From contig VZTJ01002533.1 in NCBI GenBank assembly GCA_013397795.1, positions 129,474-193,473 of the forward strand: 64,000 nucleotides of DNA, written 5' to 3'. The notes beneath the pieces are model-generated. The model was not told the DNA's origin. It was given only the letters and a program-made list of their open reading frames with translations, and did not search any database. This stretch comes from Orthonyx spaldingii. Taxonomy: Eukaryota; Chordata; Aves; Passeriformes; Orthonychidae. Positions 12,658 to 24,684 of the stretch are shown one piece after another (the first letter of the stretch is position 1; each line of letters opens with the position of its first letter). A program made the position numbers and the translations under genes.

Positions 12658-13004
12658 CTGGACCTTGACAGGTTGGAGGGCTGAGTGTGGAGCAACATAA
12701 TGGGGTCCAACAAGAGCAAGTGTTGGGTCCTGCACCTGAGGAGGAACAACCCGAAGTATCAGCATAGGCTGGGGTCTGACCTACTGGAGAAAAGCTCTGC
12801 AGAGAAGGACCTGGGAGTCTTGGGGGGTGACAAGTTGACCATGAGCTGGCAGTGCCCTTGTGGCCAGGAGAGCCAATGGTATCCTGGGGTGCATCAGGAA
12901 GATTGTGGCCAACAGGTTGAACAAACTGATCCTCCCTCTCACTCAGCCCTAATGAGGCCATTTCTGCTGTGCTGTGTCCAGTTCTGGGCTCCTCAATACA
13001 ATGG
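12658..13004 (+). mobile_element. CR1 LINE fragment, end of ORF2
   Basis: The segment follows the C-terminal ORF2 to 3' region of avian CR1: 'ggaccttgacaggttggagg', 'gtcctgcacctgaggaggaa', 'gagaaggacctgggagtctt', 'atcctggggtgcatcaggaa' and 'tgctgtgtccagttctgggc' in that order. It is truncated on both sides; at about 13005 the CR1 match stops and unrelated T-rich DNA begins. Small deletions break the reading frame, so it is non-coding. Confidence 0.88.
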
Positions 13005-13129
13005 CCAGGATTTTTTCAGTTTTATCTACTTTACGAAAGAAGTGCCTATTTTTCACCAGCTGTATGTTTTGTTTACCTCTGCCTGTTAACACAGCAGCAG
13101 ATGGCCCAGGCAGGTATGTGTTAAGATGT

Positions 13130-13317
13130 ATGTACAGATGGCTCACTCTGTCTTGTGGTGCCTCTGACAAGATAAAGACACGAGGAGCTGCAGGATGCTG
13201 CAGATTACAACGGGAAGCAGTGTGTATGCAGATGGCCCACGCTGACCCGTGGTGCCACTAACAAGACAGCAAAATGAGAAACAGCAGGATGCTGCAGATA
13301 ACAGGACAGGCAACAGC
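13130..13317 (+). repeat. Two-copy tandem duplication, 94-bp period
   Basis: Two diverged copies lie head to tail. Landmarks repeat with the same spacing: cagatgg at 13135 and 13229, and 'caggatgctgcagat' at 13191 and 13285. Further shared blocks are 'gtggtgcc' and 'aacaagac/gacaagat'. The unit is not one I recognise; it may be the repeated part of an LTR or a local duplication. Confidence 0.8.
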
Positions 13318-15177
13318 CTGACAAAATCACTGTCAAAGTCAGAAGTTATCAGGGAAACTACAGCATAAACACCAAATAAGGCTGTAAAACCAGCAAAACC
13401 AGTACTGATGGGGAAATGGTACCCAGAAATGAGCTGTTTATTTGGAAGGGTGTGAGGGTGGTGAAGGGGAAGCTCGTGCATGGTAAAAAGGGAATATTGT
13501 GAGCCAGATCGTGTGTTCACAACTCCCTGTGAGGCAGCACTGAGCCTGACCAACACAGCTTGAAACAAGACTGTAAACATGGTATTGCTCCAACTGTGAT
13601 TGCATCTGACTCTCCTGTGCACTCAGGAGGGATCTGGATGCTTTTCCCGTTGCTGGAAGGGACCACCCAGAGGAGGTGGCTGAACCTCTTGACTTCCAAA
13701 TGATGTTTGAGTCAGAGTGTTGACAATCTCATAAAGAAAATGTTGCTGTTGTGACTTTTAGGGGTGATATTGCTGTTGTGTGTACCCAGTCTGGTTTTGA
13801 GTCCAGAAACTGATTTTCCTTTATTCAAAGAAAGTGAAGCCTAATTCAAAGAAACCCTGACTAATTTCAACCACTGATGATATTATTATCCAGAGGTGGT
13901 GGCACAACATAAACAAGAAAGATAGTGCTTTGGAGAATAGGTTTAGGAACAGAAATATAAGTTAATGGTAAGAATGCAATCAGAATCTCTTTGTTTTGTT
14001 TTGGAAAATCTCCAGGTATTATATCTGAGTTTGTCCTCAGAGGTCACCTTGAGAGTACTGTCAAAAACAGACTTGTAGGCCAATATTGGACCTATAAGAA
14101 AGAGTTTAGCAAATTACAAAGAGGTTTGTCAGGTCTAGAGCTAATTGCACCAAGAAGTTTGCTGATAGGAGCGCAGTTCAGCACAGGAGAGTTATGAGCA
14201 GGGAGAATGATTCCTGAAGAGCAGCAGTAGGGTCAGGACTGACTGAGGCCAGCTGCTTGTTCTGGTTGTGGAGGGTGGGCTTCAGTGCAATCCTGTTGTG
14301 AGGGAGGCCCAAGGGGACAGTCAGTGAGAGACTGTATCCCAGTAAATAATATCCCAGGCAGGATGTAAAGGGTGGGTCACAGAAAAGTTTTCATGAACAT
14401 TCCAGCTGCCCCGAAGTTCCCTCTGTGTTAGAGGTGTAAGGATGTGCTAGAGTATAAATGCAAATGCACATTTACCTCAATATTTCCTGACTTTATTTGT
14501 TGCAGAGTTCAGTGCTCAAGAGTCAAATGATTCCACAGGTAATTACTGATTTTGTATTTGTAAAGTGTAGTTTTAGTTCAAAAAGCAAACTGATTTGAGA
14601 GGAAATTCTTATTCTGCCCCACCTCCTGTTTTCAGTGTCAATTTATGGATCTCTGTGACCATGCTGCTCTCTTGATTAAACAGGCTGATTTCAGGATGTG
14701 ACACTGGTGACAACAGCCATAGTCCCACACTGTACTCAGGGAGCTAAGTAAGGCAGCAAATGTCCTTGTGCTCCCCATGCAGTGCTAGGACCTTCCAGGC
14801 AATAATTCAATGCTTCTTAGAAGACAAGACACTAAGAAGATTATAAAAATTACCATATAGTGACTTTGTTGCAGACAAAACTGTAATAATTCAGACAATT
14901 AATTTAATTACTTGCAAATTAATAACAATTTCTAATCACTCATTCATGCATGGAGTAAAGAAAGATCAATATAAAAAAAATAACACTTCAGCAAACCAAA
15001 ATTTCTCCTCTTTCTCTAGTCTCGTTTTAAGCTCAAGCCACCATATTCTGCCCATTCCCAGTCTCAACATACCTTATTTTTATCACACATCACACTTGGT
15101 CTGTCCTAATCCCTTTGGTGAGATAAAGGGGCACAGGAGGTTGGGGTCTTGTCCATAAGGGATTCTGTCTGTCTTTA
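13318..15177. other. Unrecognised sequence after the tandem duplication
   Basis: A 159-codon minus-strand open frame (13143-13622) crosses the tandem duplication and has no family feature. 14881-14935 is very AT-rich with several TTAAT/AATTA motifs. No repeat family identified. Confidence 0.45.
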
Positions 15178-15300
15178 TGTCCTTATTAGTTTCTGTTTGC
15201 CGCCCTTTGCTTCCTGTTGGTTTCTTCCTGCCAAACCTTGCTTCCTACTGGTTTTACCCCGCTGGTCCCTGCCTCTTACTGGTTTCCCTCTGCTGTACTT
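15178..15300 (+). repeat. 31-bp minisatellite, about four units
   Basis: Units start at about 15178, 15208, 15239 and 15270 and share a 'tgcttcctactggttt'-like core followed by a C/T-rich part. The period is 31 bases (30 in the first unit) and the copies differ at several sites each. An open frame runs through it only because the unit lacks stops. Confidence 0.82.
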
Positions 15301-15789
15301 TGTGTCACTGCACTGGGGAGGGTCATGCACAGGCTGTGTCCCCTCAGGAGTGTCCCTGACTCTTTGCTCTGGCAGGAACCCCTCTGAGGCAGGGCTGCCT
15401 ACCTGTGATGGCACAGGTGGGACAGACATTTCAGTTCTGAAATAAAAGCATCACTGGGAAGACCATGAACCTCTACCCCAGGCCATGTTAGGCAGGATTC
15501 CTCATCCTGACACCAGAGTTTCCCACTAGAAGGAGCTGACCTTCCCTAGCTGGGCTTTTTTGGGCTGAAGATTACCTAAATATGCATCAGGTGTTGCACT
15601 GTTCTTCCTGGTGACCCTCAACCCCTCTGGAATTCTGTGATTTTCTGTCCAAATTCCTACTGACATCAGTGCAGGTAAAGAGATCTGTAGTATTTAACTG
15701 TGTGAAAGGAGGATGAAAGGAAGGTGCACAAGGCAGACACAGATTTTTTTGTGTCTTATAGAAAGTTATCTTCTCCTACAGTGGATGGC
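15301..15789. other. Unrecognised stretch between minisatellite and CR1 tail
   Basis: Moderately GC-rich to 15440, then AT-rich. AATAAA occurs at 15440-15445 but nothing upstream looks like a gene. Confidence 0.4.
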
Positions 15790-15882
15790 ACTTGTGGGTG
15801 ACATCCATGCCCCTGGCAGGGTGTTGGAAATAGATGATCTTTAAGGTCCCTTCCAACCCAAAGCATTCCATGATTCTGTGAT
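15790..15882 (+). mobile_element. CR1 LINE 3' end
   Basis: The last ~90 bases of a CR1: 'catgcccctggcagggtgtt', 'agatgatctttaaggtccct', 'ccaacccaaagcattc' and the tail CATGATTCTGTGATT. Strongly 5' truncated, as is usual for this family. Confidence 0.9.
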
Positions 15883-16266
15883 TACACATGAAATATGAAG
15901 TCATTCCTCTTCTGTGTACAATCATGACTGGGTTTTTCTGTCATTGGTAATTTTAACATGAGGGAATTGCATCTGTGTCCTACTTGAATGATCCTCTAAA
16001 GCCAAAGGGAAAAAATAAAAGAAAAATAAAGGAAGGAAAATGAACTGTCAGTAAAAAAAAGAATGACTGGCAATTTATAAGAGGAATATTTGGGTACCAT
16101 CATGATCCTGCAAACACTTTCTGGTAACATTTCACTCACATGCTGTGTTCAGAAGAAAGGTTTTCCCAATCACATATTGGTATGTCCAAGAACAGAACTG
16201 GCCTTGAATATAGGGACGGGTCTTTTGACAGCAAAATGGTCAGCCATTCAGGCATCCTGCTTTTAG
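15883..16266. other. Unique A-rich stretch before microsatellite
   Basis: Contains A/G-rich low complexity at about 16008-16060. No gene or repeat family recognised. Confidence 0.45.
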
Positions 16267-16290
16267 ATTTTCTTTCTTTCTTTTTCTTTT

Positions 16291-16373
<83 letters not shown>

Positions 16374-16381
16374 TTCTTTCT
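16267..16381 (+). repeat. (TTTC)n microsatellite
   Basis: About 115 bases of nearly pure TTTC tetramers with a few TTTTC and TTC interruptions, running into a gap. The sequence after the gap begins 'ttccttccttc' (17280-17290), so the pyrimidine tract probably continues through part of the gap. Confidence 0.97.
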
Positions 16382-17279
16382 NNNNNNNNNNNNNNNNNNN
16401 NNNNNNNNNNNNNNNNNNNNNNNNNNNNNNNNNNNNNNNNNNNNNNNNNNNNNNNNNNNNNNNNNNNNNNNNNNNNNNNNNNNNNNNNNNNNNNNNNNNN
16501 NNNNNNNNNNNNNNNNNNNNNNNNNNNNNNNNNNNNNNNNNNNNNNNNNNNNNNNNNNNNNNNNNNNNNNNNNNNNNNNNNNNNNNNNNNNNNNNNNNNN
16601 NNNNNNNNNNNNNNNNNNNNNNNNNNNNNNNNNNNNNNNNNNNNNNNNNNNNNNNNNNNNNNNNNNNNNNNNNNNNNNNNNNNNNNNNNNNNNNNNNNNN
16701 NNNNNNNNNNNNNNNNNNNNNNNNNNNNNNNNNNNNNNNNNNNNNNNNNNNNNNNNNNNNNNNNNNNNNNNNNNNNNNNNNNNNNNNNNNNNNNNNNNNN
16801 NNNNNNNNNNNNNNNNNNNNNNNNNNNNNNNNNNNNNNNNNNNNNNNNNNNNNNNNNNNNNNNNNNNNNNNNNNNNNNNNNNNNNNNNNNNNNNNNNNNN
16901 NNNNNNNNNNNNNNNNNNNNNNNNNNNNNNNNNNNNNNNNNNNNNNNNNNNNNNNNNNNNNNNNNNNNNNNNNNNNNNNNNNNNNNNNNNNNNNNNNNNN
17001 NNNNNNNNNNNNNNNNNNNNNNNNNNNNNNNNNNNNNNNNNNNNNNNNNNNNNNNNNNNNNNNNNNNNNNNNNNNNNNNNNNNNNNNNNNNNNNNNNNNN
17101 NNNNNNNNNNNNNNNNNNNNNNNNNNNNNNNNNNNNNNNNNNNNNNNNNNNNNNNNNNNNNNNNNNNNNNNNNNNNNNNNNNNNNNNNNNNNNNNNNNNN
17201 NNNNNNNNNNNNNNNNNNNNNNNNNNNNNNNNNNNNNNNNNNNNNNNNNNNNNNNNNNNNNNNNNNNNNNNNNNNNNNN
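16382..17279. other. Assembly gap (898 N)
   Basis: Run of N bounded on both sides by C/T repeats. Open frames that cross it on either strand are artefacts. Confidence 0.98.
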
Positions 17280-17290
17280 TTCCTTCCTTC

Positions 17291-20200
17291 TCCTGTTGGC
17301 ACAGATATTAAAGAGATAACAAGTCTTAAACAGGAAGACAGAAGATGGTTTCAGCGTTCCTCGTGTGAGACCTCAGCTGCAGTGTTCTGGAAGGAACTTC
17401 CAGCAGCACCAAATAATGAACTGTTGTACCAGCTGCAACAGAGCCCATCTTCACAGCTGTAATTACTGCGAGCTTCTGACACCACAGATATCACCATTAA
17501 CCCTGCATGTGAATCGTCATCTAATTTATTGTCTGAGTTGAGAGCAATTCTGTCTTCCCAGCTGAAAATTTGCAGCAGTGTTTTATCATGTTAATCTTCA
17601 GGTTATGACCTCTCCTCCATATGCATGGATTGCCTTCCCAGATGGAGCCTCACCAGAGCAACTCCTGCTCTCAGGCTTCATGTGCAGTCTGACAGTTTAG
17701 GACTTTTCCCAAAAAGCACAGCCCATCCTTATTTCCATGCATAATGTAGAAGTTCGTTTAGCAAGAACTGGTATTTAGAGCACAGAAGGAAGGATATTCT
17801 GAGAGATGCAAGATGCTGAAAAGGCTAATTATTATAATTTCAAAAAAAGATAAGAGCTCTATATAATGTCCTGCCCACATAGTGGACAAGTGTCCATGAT
17901 GCCAACCTACTGCTGGTGAATCTGCAAAAGAGCCCCTGACACCATATCAAGTTCTGAGGCTCTCCAAAAGGTGTGACATGGGTCTTTGTCTTGTGAAAGT
18001 AACACTGAAAAATTCCAGCACAAAATGAGGTGTGAACACTGTTACTTGATAAAACATCTCTATAGGAAATTTGTATAAAACTAATCTCTTCATTAAAACA
18101 GTCATGTCTACTAAATTATGGGGGCTTTAAAGGAACATGCTAGTTATCATTTGAAGTTAGTTTCAACTGAAGTTAGAAATTTAGTGCCAACTTTTTCTGA
18201 TATAAATTAATTTTTCTAACTGATATTGTCTAATCAATATTTTGTTACAAGGAATTAAAAATTAGGTTTTTTTCTCCTTTCTGTGTGGGTCTGTCTGAGT
18301 AAATTATACTTTCCCACAAGTGAGCAAAGCAAGTTCTCCTGAATGTTAAAATACTTAAAAATATAGATGAGGCTGAAAATGAGAACATAAAGGGCAGTGA
18401 ATATGAGTTTCAAATTAAAATCTGTCAGTGACAGATAGAAGAGGCAAACGAGTCAATGATAATATGGTTAAAGAAAATAACAAGGTATTAAAAAAAACCC
18501 ATCCTGAGAAAAGTGAACTGATAGGAATTAGAATTGTAAATGAATTACAGATGAAACTACACATAGTGAAGAAGTGTCCATGATCTAAAGAAGTAAGTAT
18601 GGAATACTAAAAAAGTATAGGATTATAATAGTAATAAAACAAAGCATAGGCTCTTCAAATTCAACATTTTCCAAAAAGTAGACTCAAGTAACTTGCCCTC
18701 ATGATATTTTCAAAGAACTTGTTAATCAGCTTCATAACTGAGTTTATCTGAACCCATTTTTAGAAACAGGCAAATTCCCACATTCTGGGGCATTATCTGT
18801 ATAATACAATAATAATCTGTATAATATAATAATTTCATATTCCACAAAGACAAAGGTCAGGCAGTCAGATGTAAATCCCTACCAAAATTATGCCAGAAGT
18901 AATAAACTAAGGTACTGTTTCCTTCTCCATCTTTATTGATAATATTCATCTCACTGTCACTTCTTGTAAGACAGGCTTGATCAAAGAAACCTCATCTCCC
19001 TTTTTTTCTTTTTTAAAAACAAATTATTGGTATGACTCATAAAGGTAGCTGATGTGACTAGATTTCTCCATACTATCTGGAGGAACACCACATAGTATTT
19101 TGTCAAAACTAATTTATTTGGTGAGAATGGAAGAGGGACGTACTAGGTATTAAACACAGAGCACAGAAAGTTGAAAATCCAGGTTTGAAAGGAAACTATT
19201 CAGAATATTCCTTTCTGGGTACCCCAGGAGTTAATCAATGGCCCAGTGTTATTTGATGAGGGCGGCGGGGAAGAGGGGAACTGATGGTAGGGATCAACTA
19301 ATGAAATTTGCCTGCTAAATTTGCAACTGAGAAAAGATTTTTGAAGTAGCAAATTATAAGAGAACATGATGCTATTACACTCTGACCTGAAGCCCTTGAA
19401 GAAATGACTGAAAAGCCACAAAACAAGTTTTATCCCAGACTGTGGTTGTGCCCATTTTACACATTGTGTTAAGAAGATGGAGGTTTCGTGGGAAAAATCA
19501 CCGTAGCCTAAGAGTTACAATTAATTCCAATTGTTAAAGACAGGCATTTGGATCACTGGTGACTGGTAGGCACATGGGAAGTGTGGCTTATTCTTATTTT
19601 CTGTAGAAACCCCTCTCTCTCCTCTGACTGGAGAGAGCACTGCATGATCTGCTTAGACTAGACACTAATGGATAATATCAGGGCAAATTATTCCCACTAT
19701 TTTCTTTAGCAAATAGAAAAGACAGAGAGAGAGAACGGAGTTATAGGTTACTTATAAAGCTAAGGATGGGATGAAACTGTTTAAACATTGGCAGTGGCGT
19801 TAACTAATCATCTTCCTCAGACTTCAGGTAAATGGATCCCCAAAAGTCTCATATTGTACCAGAAGTCAAACCAAGGACTGAAAGGATTGAATGAACTTTT
19901 CTAATCTGCAGGAAATTCTTGGAGCCAGGGCCACAGCACAGGAGGAGCAGAGCCCCTGTACACCTCCTCAATGGATGTTTTTAGAAGGCCTCTGTGTCCA
20001 CTCTCTCAGTATTAGATTCCTACATTTTCTGTGCTACACATTTTTATTCCCATCCCTCTTTACATGGAAAGTTTGCCTTATTGTTCCTCTCAACCATTGC
20101 AGAGACACCAGTCTCTCTTAGATATCTGTATTTTTTTGGTGCTGACATTCATTTGGGTTAAGAAATAGAAAGTTTTCCAAAAAGAGATTAATTATGCAAA

Positions 20201-21849
20201 GTCTGCAAATATGAAGAAAAAATAATTAAACAGAATTATATGCAGTGTTTATAATACCTGCCAGAAACATGCTACAGAAGTGAAGAAAAAAGAGAAGGGT
20301 AAAATTTGCTATCTTCCATAGAAAAGAAAAAGACAACCAACCAAGCTAATAACAAACAAACAGATCCAGCATCTTACAATAAACATTTCTTATTCATGTC
20401 ATCCAATTAAAATAATATTTTGACCTTGTCCTGTGTGGCAGAATCCTGTATCAGTAAAATACAGAATTTATTTTTTTAAGTTAATTGGAAGGCTTAAATA
20501 ACAGTATAGCCTTTTTGTAAAATTATTAATAGTGTAAAAGTCAAAGCAAAACACTTCAAGCACTTGTGGGGGTTTTTTTTAAATTTAGTCAGCTTTTTGC
20601 ACACTTTGTAAATTTAGAAATTAACCACTGTGTTAGTTTTAATTCTTTTTAACTCTATCCCGGACCAACTTATCCTAGAGAAAAATCTGATCTTCTGAAA
20701 CAGTAAAGTCTCTTAATTAATTATTATGCTATTGTTACTCTGGGAAAAAACCCAACTCTTCTAACAATACCTACTCACACTGCTCAACTGTTCAGTAATT
20801 TACAAGCACAAAAGTCCTCTCATAGCAAGACCATCACTGAAGCCACCTGAACCAATGGCATTCAGGACAACAGCAGAATTTGATCATGATTTGAATTGTT
20901 AAAGCAAAGGAAAAAAACCCTCAATATATCTTACATGAATTATGATAAAGGTTCTTTTCTAAATTCATCTTTTAAGAACAATTGAAAAATTAAATCCTTT
21001 ATTAAGGCAAGCACACAAACTTAATTTCTCATTTTTATCTGAATTATCTTGACTTCCTCTTCCTAAAACGTTATTTCTAATCAAGTTACAGCTTTCATGA
21101 CAAGACACTCTTGTAGTCGTTGGGGCACATTATTCTCTCAGTGACACTGATACAATTCAGTATAACTCAATTGAAATCAGTGCTATTGTGCTGAATCAAT
21201 TCTAATCTGGCCAAAAGATCTAGAATCTAAACTTTGTCATTCTACAAAGACAACAGCAGGAATAACTTCACAGATTTTGGTTCATAACACAAATTTTATA
21301 TCTTTCAGTTGCAGGACAGAAAGGCTTTTGTTAAGCAGAAATACACATCCTGATGCTCACAAATTAAGTTTTATTTGAAGGCTGTTGATTTGCCTCATTG
21401 TCTCTGGACAAGAAAATATGTCAAACTTTTCCATTATGAGAAGTAACACTTTTCAAAAAGAAGAGTTGAACACTTGGCACTTTTCCATCCTGATTTTTCT
21501 GCTCTGCATTAGCAACGGTCCAACATGCATCTGCTCAAGGGGGACTGTGGCAAGATTTGTACATATAAGTCAGTCTTTGTAGCTTTGCTTTTATTCAGTC
21601 AGGCTCCAAAACAGTCCATGGGGAGTAAAAACTGCAGAGCTCTGAGGGTAAATAACAGCCAGCCAACTTTGTATTTGCCTGTGAAGATCTATTTCAATCC
21701 TTTGGGAGGATTTGTTTACCAAAAAGTTATTCTCTTGTTTTCCAACTATACCAGTTGGTCTAATAAAACAGATTATAGCTGCCTCTAATTCTTGTTTTGC
21801 CATGTCCTTGGTCTGTCGTGGCTGCAATGACACCAGCAGGATATAAACT
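17291..21849. other. Unique AT-rich stretch
   Basis: No gene recognised. A 20-bp tandem duplication (unit ATCTGTATAATACAATAATA) lies at 18795-18833. The open sequence just after the gap, up to the stop at 17460, has no domain and no visible splice acceptor. Confidence 0.5.
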
Positions 21850-22126
21850 CTTTGCACTGGGGCCCAGGGACAGCACAGGGGGCAGTGGGAACAAGCACAA
21901 GATGTTCTAAAGGGACATCAGGAAATTGTTTTTCACTTGAAGGGTGATGGAGCACTGGCACTTGCCCAGAGAGCTTATAGAGTCTCCATCCTAGGAGATA
22001 TTCCAAAACTGTCTGGACAGAGTCCTGGGCAACTGGCTCCAGGTGATCCTGTCTGGGACATTGGGTGATTGGATCGATGACTTCCAGAGGTTCCTTCCAA
22101 CCTCAACCATTCTGTGATTCTGTAAT
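21850..22126 (+). mobile_element. CR1 LINE 3' end
   Basis: Follows the avian CR1 3' region: 'cagtgggaacaagcacaaga', 'gggacatcaggaaattgttt', 'ggtgatggagcactggcact', 'gaggttccttccaacctcaa' and the tail CATTCTGTGATTCTGTAAT. First of four same-strand CR1 ends within 2.9 kb. Confidence 0.9.
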
Positions 22127-22701
22127 AACTAAAGATCTAAAACTTTCCTTAACACATCTCTGGCAGGAGAGATAAATGCTTTAGGGAAAATGAGAATGGA
22201 AGAAAGTAATCCTTGTCTCGTGGTCTCCTATAACACGGTCTGAGACCTCTCCCATTCTCCTGCTCTTAGTCAGTTTTGACAACTCAGGTACATATAACTT
22301 AACTAAAGAATTCATTTGCCTCTTGTTTGGATATTTCCTTACTGTAATTTGCATTAAAGAGTCACTATATTTTTTACATCCAAAGTTGTCATTGCAAGTC
22401 TTTTACCAGGAATGTGAAGAGGCAAAACTATCAAGTCTCTCCTTTATACTAAGATCCTCTACCACATTTTATTTTCCTCAAAACCTATATTCTAGTCTTC
22501 TTCAGTGAATAAAATCAGAAATGTAGCTCCAGACACCCAAAGTCTGGAGGACTACCAAAAGTCAGACAACAAAAAAAAGAAAATCTGAATAGCTTAATGG
22601 GTTCCAAACACATGGTTTTCGTTGGAAAGTTCAGGGATGTTTAGTTTTGGACTGGATTTATTCTTCAGAAGGGAAGGGTCTGGAAAAACCTTTCAGCAAA
22701 G
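22127..22701. other. Spacer between CR1 copies
   Basis: AT-rich. A perfect 8-bp inverted repeat CTCCAGAC/GTCTGGAG lies at 22527-22549. Nothing else recognised. Confidence 0.4.
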
Positions 22702-23030
22702 TTCCAGTGCCTAAAGGGTCTGCAAGAGAGCTGTAGAGGGGCTTGTTTCGCAAGGACATGTACAGATGGGATGAGGGCAAATGGCTTTAAACTGAGAGTA
22801 GGTTTAGGTTAGATATAAGGAAGAAATTCTTTACTGTGGGAGTGGTGGGGCACTGAAAAAAGTTGCCCAGAGAAGCTGTAGATGCCTCATCCCTGGAGAT
22901 GTTCAAGGCCAGGCTGGATGGGGTTTTCAGCAACCTGGTTTAGTGAAAAGTGTCTGTCCATGGCAGGGGTGTTGGGACTGCACAATCTTTATTGTCTCTT
23001 CCAAGCAAACCACTCTATGAGTCTATGATT
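22702..23030 (+). mobile_element. CR1 LINE 3' end
   Basis: Shares its layout with the copy at 34748-35177: 'ctgcaagagagctgtagagg', 'ggcaaatggctttaaactga', 'aggaagaaattctttactgt', 'ttgcccagagaagctgtaga', 'gttcaaggccaggctggatg', then the tail CTATGAGTCTATGATT. Likely the same CR1 subfamily as that copy. Confidence 0.93.
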
Positions 23031-24103
23031 TTACTATTCAGTCCATCTCTTTTTTCTAACCAAAAATGAGAAAATTCTGTATTTTCAGCTTGTTTCCATC
23101 CCACTAGATAAAGCAGTTTCACACACAGCTTTGACATCACTACTGCCTCTGTTCCAGCATAATCCCCGGAGTGGTTTTGCTGCACATCAAGGACTCTCAG
23201 CATTGTTACATTTCAGAGACCCATCCCAAAGAGAAGCACTGACAAGATTTTGCTCCCTGCATCCTAAATGCTCCTCTAATCCCACTTCACAGGCTACACC
23301 CCCTATTTCAATTGGCTGGATAGATGCAGTTTATAATAACAGGAACCCGTAAGAAGTGCAGGTGCTGTTGGCTCTTCTCACATGGACAACGCAGGGTATG
23401 GGAATGATGGCCTGACACTACCAATGCCTATCCCAAAACTCTCACTGGCTTAAGCAAAGAATTTCATCTGTAGTGTTTATCCAAGCTTTTTGTGTGTAGC
23501 TCAGCTGGTTAGAGGTCTCAAGGGTACCTATTTCCTTATAGTGTAGACAATTTGTCTAATGGGCACAGGAATACGTCTTTGCTGCACAGGGACACTGAGA
23601 GGATTGATTAGGTAATAACTTGAAAGCACTATACGAGTGAGCAGTGCTGTGCTACAGAAATGCTAAGTATTGTTATTTTTCCTTGCAAAAACAGTTCAGA
23701 AGAATCTGACAGGTTCATAACCAAGCTCTAAAACATGAATACCAGGAAATGTCCATCTTTGATTTAGTAATGCTACACATGGCACTTAGGAGAATATTAT
23801 GATAGTATCACCTGAGAAGGCTTGTTATTTTTGGTGAGGTAGCAAACTACTGTCAGCAAATGAGATTTGGTAAAGTGTTTTCAGCGGTTCATTTTTAAAA
23901 TGTAACTCCTCCTTGATTCTTTCCATCTTGTACAGAAAGACAGTGAGGAAGGATGCATCTTCAGGGTGCCCTGATTTCAGCTGGGATAGAGATCGTTTTC
24001 TTCCTAGTAGCAGGTACAGTGCTGTGTTTAAGATTTGATATGTGAATAAGCCTGATAACACTCTAATGTTTTAATTGTTGTTTTAAAAGTCAAGGAGTTT
24101 TCA
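23031..24103. other. Spacer between CR1 copies
   Basis: Ordinary AT-rich sequence; short open frames only (for example 23131-23352, plus) without family features. Confidence 0.4.
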
Positions 24104-24549
24104 GTTTCTGAAGGGCTACAAAGATGAGGAAGAGCCTGGAGGGGAAGCCATACGTGGAGCAACTGAGGTCACTTGGTTTGTTCATCCTGGAGAAGAGGTT
24201 GAGGGGAGACCTCATTGTGGTCTTCAACACCCTCACGAGTGGAAACAGAGGGGCAGGTACCAATTCCCTCTCTGGTGATCAGTGACAGGATCCGAGGGAA
24301 TGGCCTGAAGCTGACTCAGGAGAGGTTTAGACTGGATATCAGCAAAAGATTCTCCACCCACAGGGTGGCTGGGCACTGGAACAGCTCCCCAGGGACATGG
24401 TCACAGCACCAGCCTGACAGAGTTCAAGAAGCATTTGGACAATGCTTTCAGGCACATGATGGGATTCTTGTGGTGTCCTGTGAAGAGTCAGGAGCTGGAC
24501 TTTGATGATTCTTGTGGGTCCCTTCCAAATCAGGGCATTCTGTAATGGT
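24104..24549 (+). mobile_element. CR1 LINE 3' region
   Basis: About 445 bases of CR1: 'tacaaagatgaggaagagcc', 'catcctggagaagaggttga', 'ggagacctcattgtggtctt', 'gtttagactggatatcagca', 'gtggctgggcactggaacag', ending 'gtcccttccaaatcagggca' plus CATTCTGTAATGG. It belongs to a different CR1 variant from 22702-23030, judged by the 'cacaggatccgag'-type centre. Confidence 0.92.
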
Positions 24550-24684
24550 TTAAGAGACGTCTGGATCTGGCACTGGGTAATGTAGTTTAGTAGTTTAGGG
24601 GTTGCACTGGTAGCACTCAGTTGCTGGTTGGACTTGATGATCTTGAATATCTTTTCCAACCTTGACAATTCTATGATTCTATGT
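24550..24684 (+). mobile_element. Second CR1 3' end, abutting the first
   Basis: Starts within a few bases of the preceding CR1 tail: 'agagacgtctggatctggca', 'gttgctggttggacttgatg', 'ttttccaaccttgac' and the tail AATTCTATGATTCTATGTA. The direct abutment suggests that it inserted into, or was captured at, the earlier CR1 tail. Confidence 0.9.

Noticed and set aside
13143..13622. 159-codon minus-strand open frame
   Set aside because: Crosses the 94-bp tandem duplication and has no domain or codon signal.
16136..17462. Apparent 388- and 440-codon open frames
   Set aside because: Most of their length is the N gap and a TTTC microsatellite; no real coding sequence.
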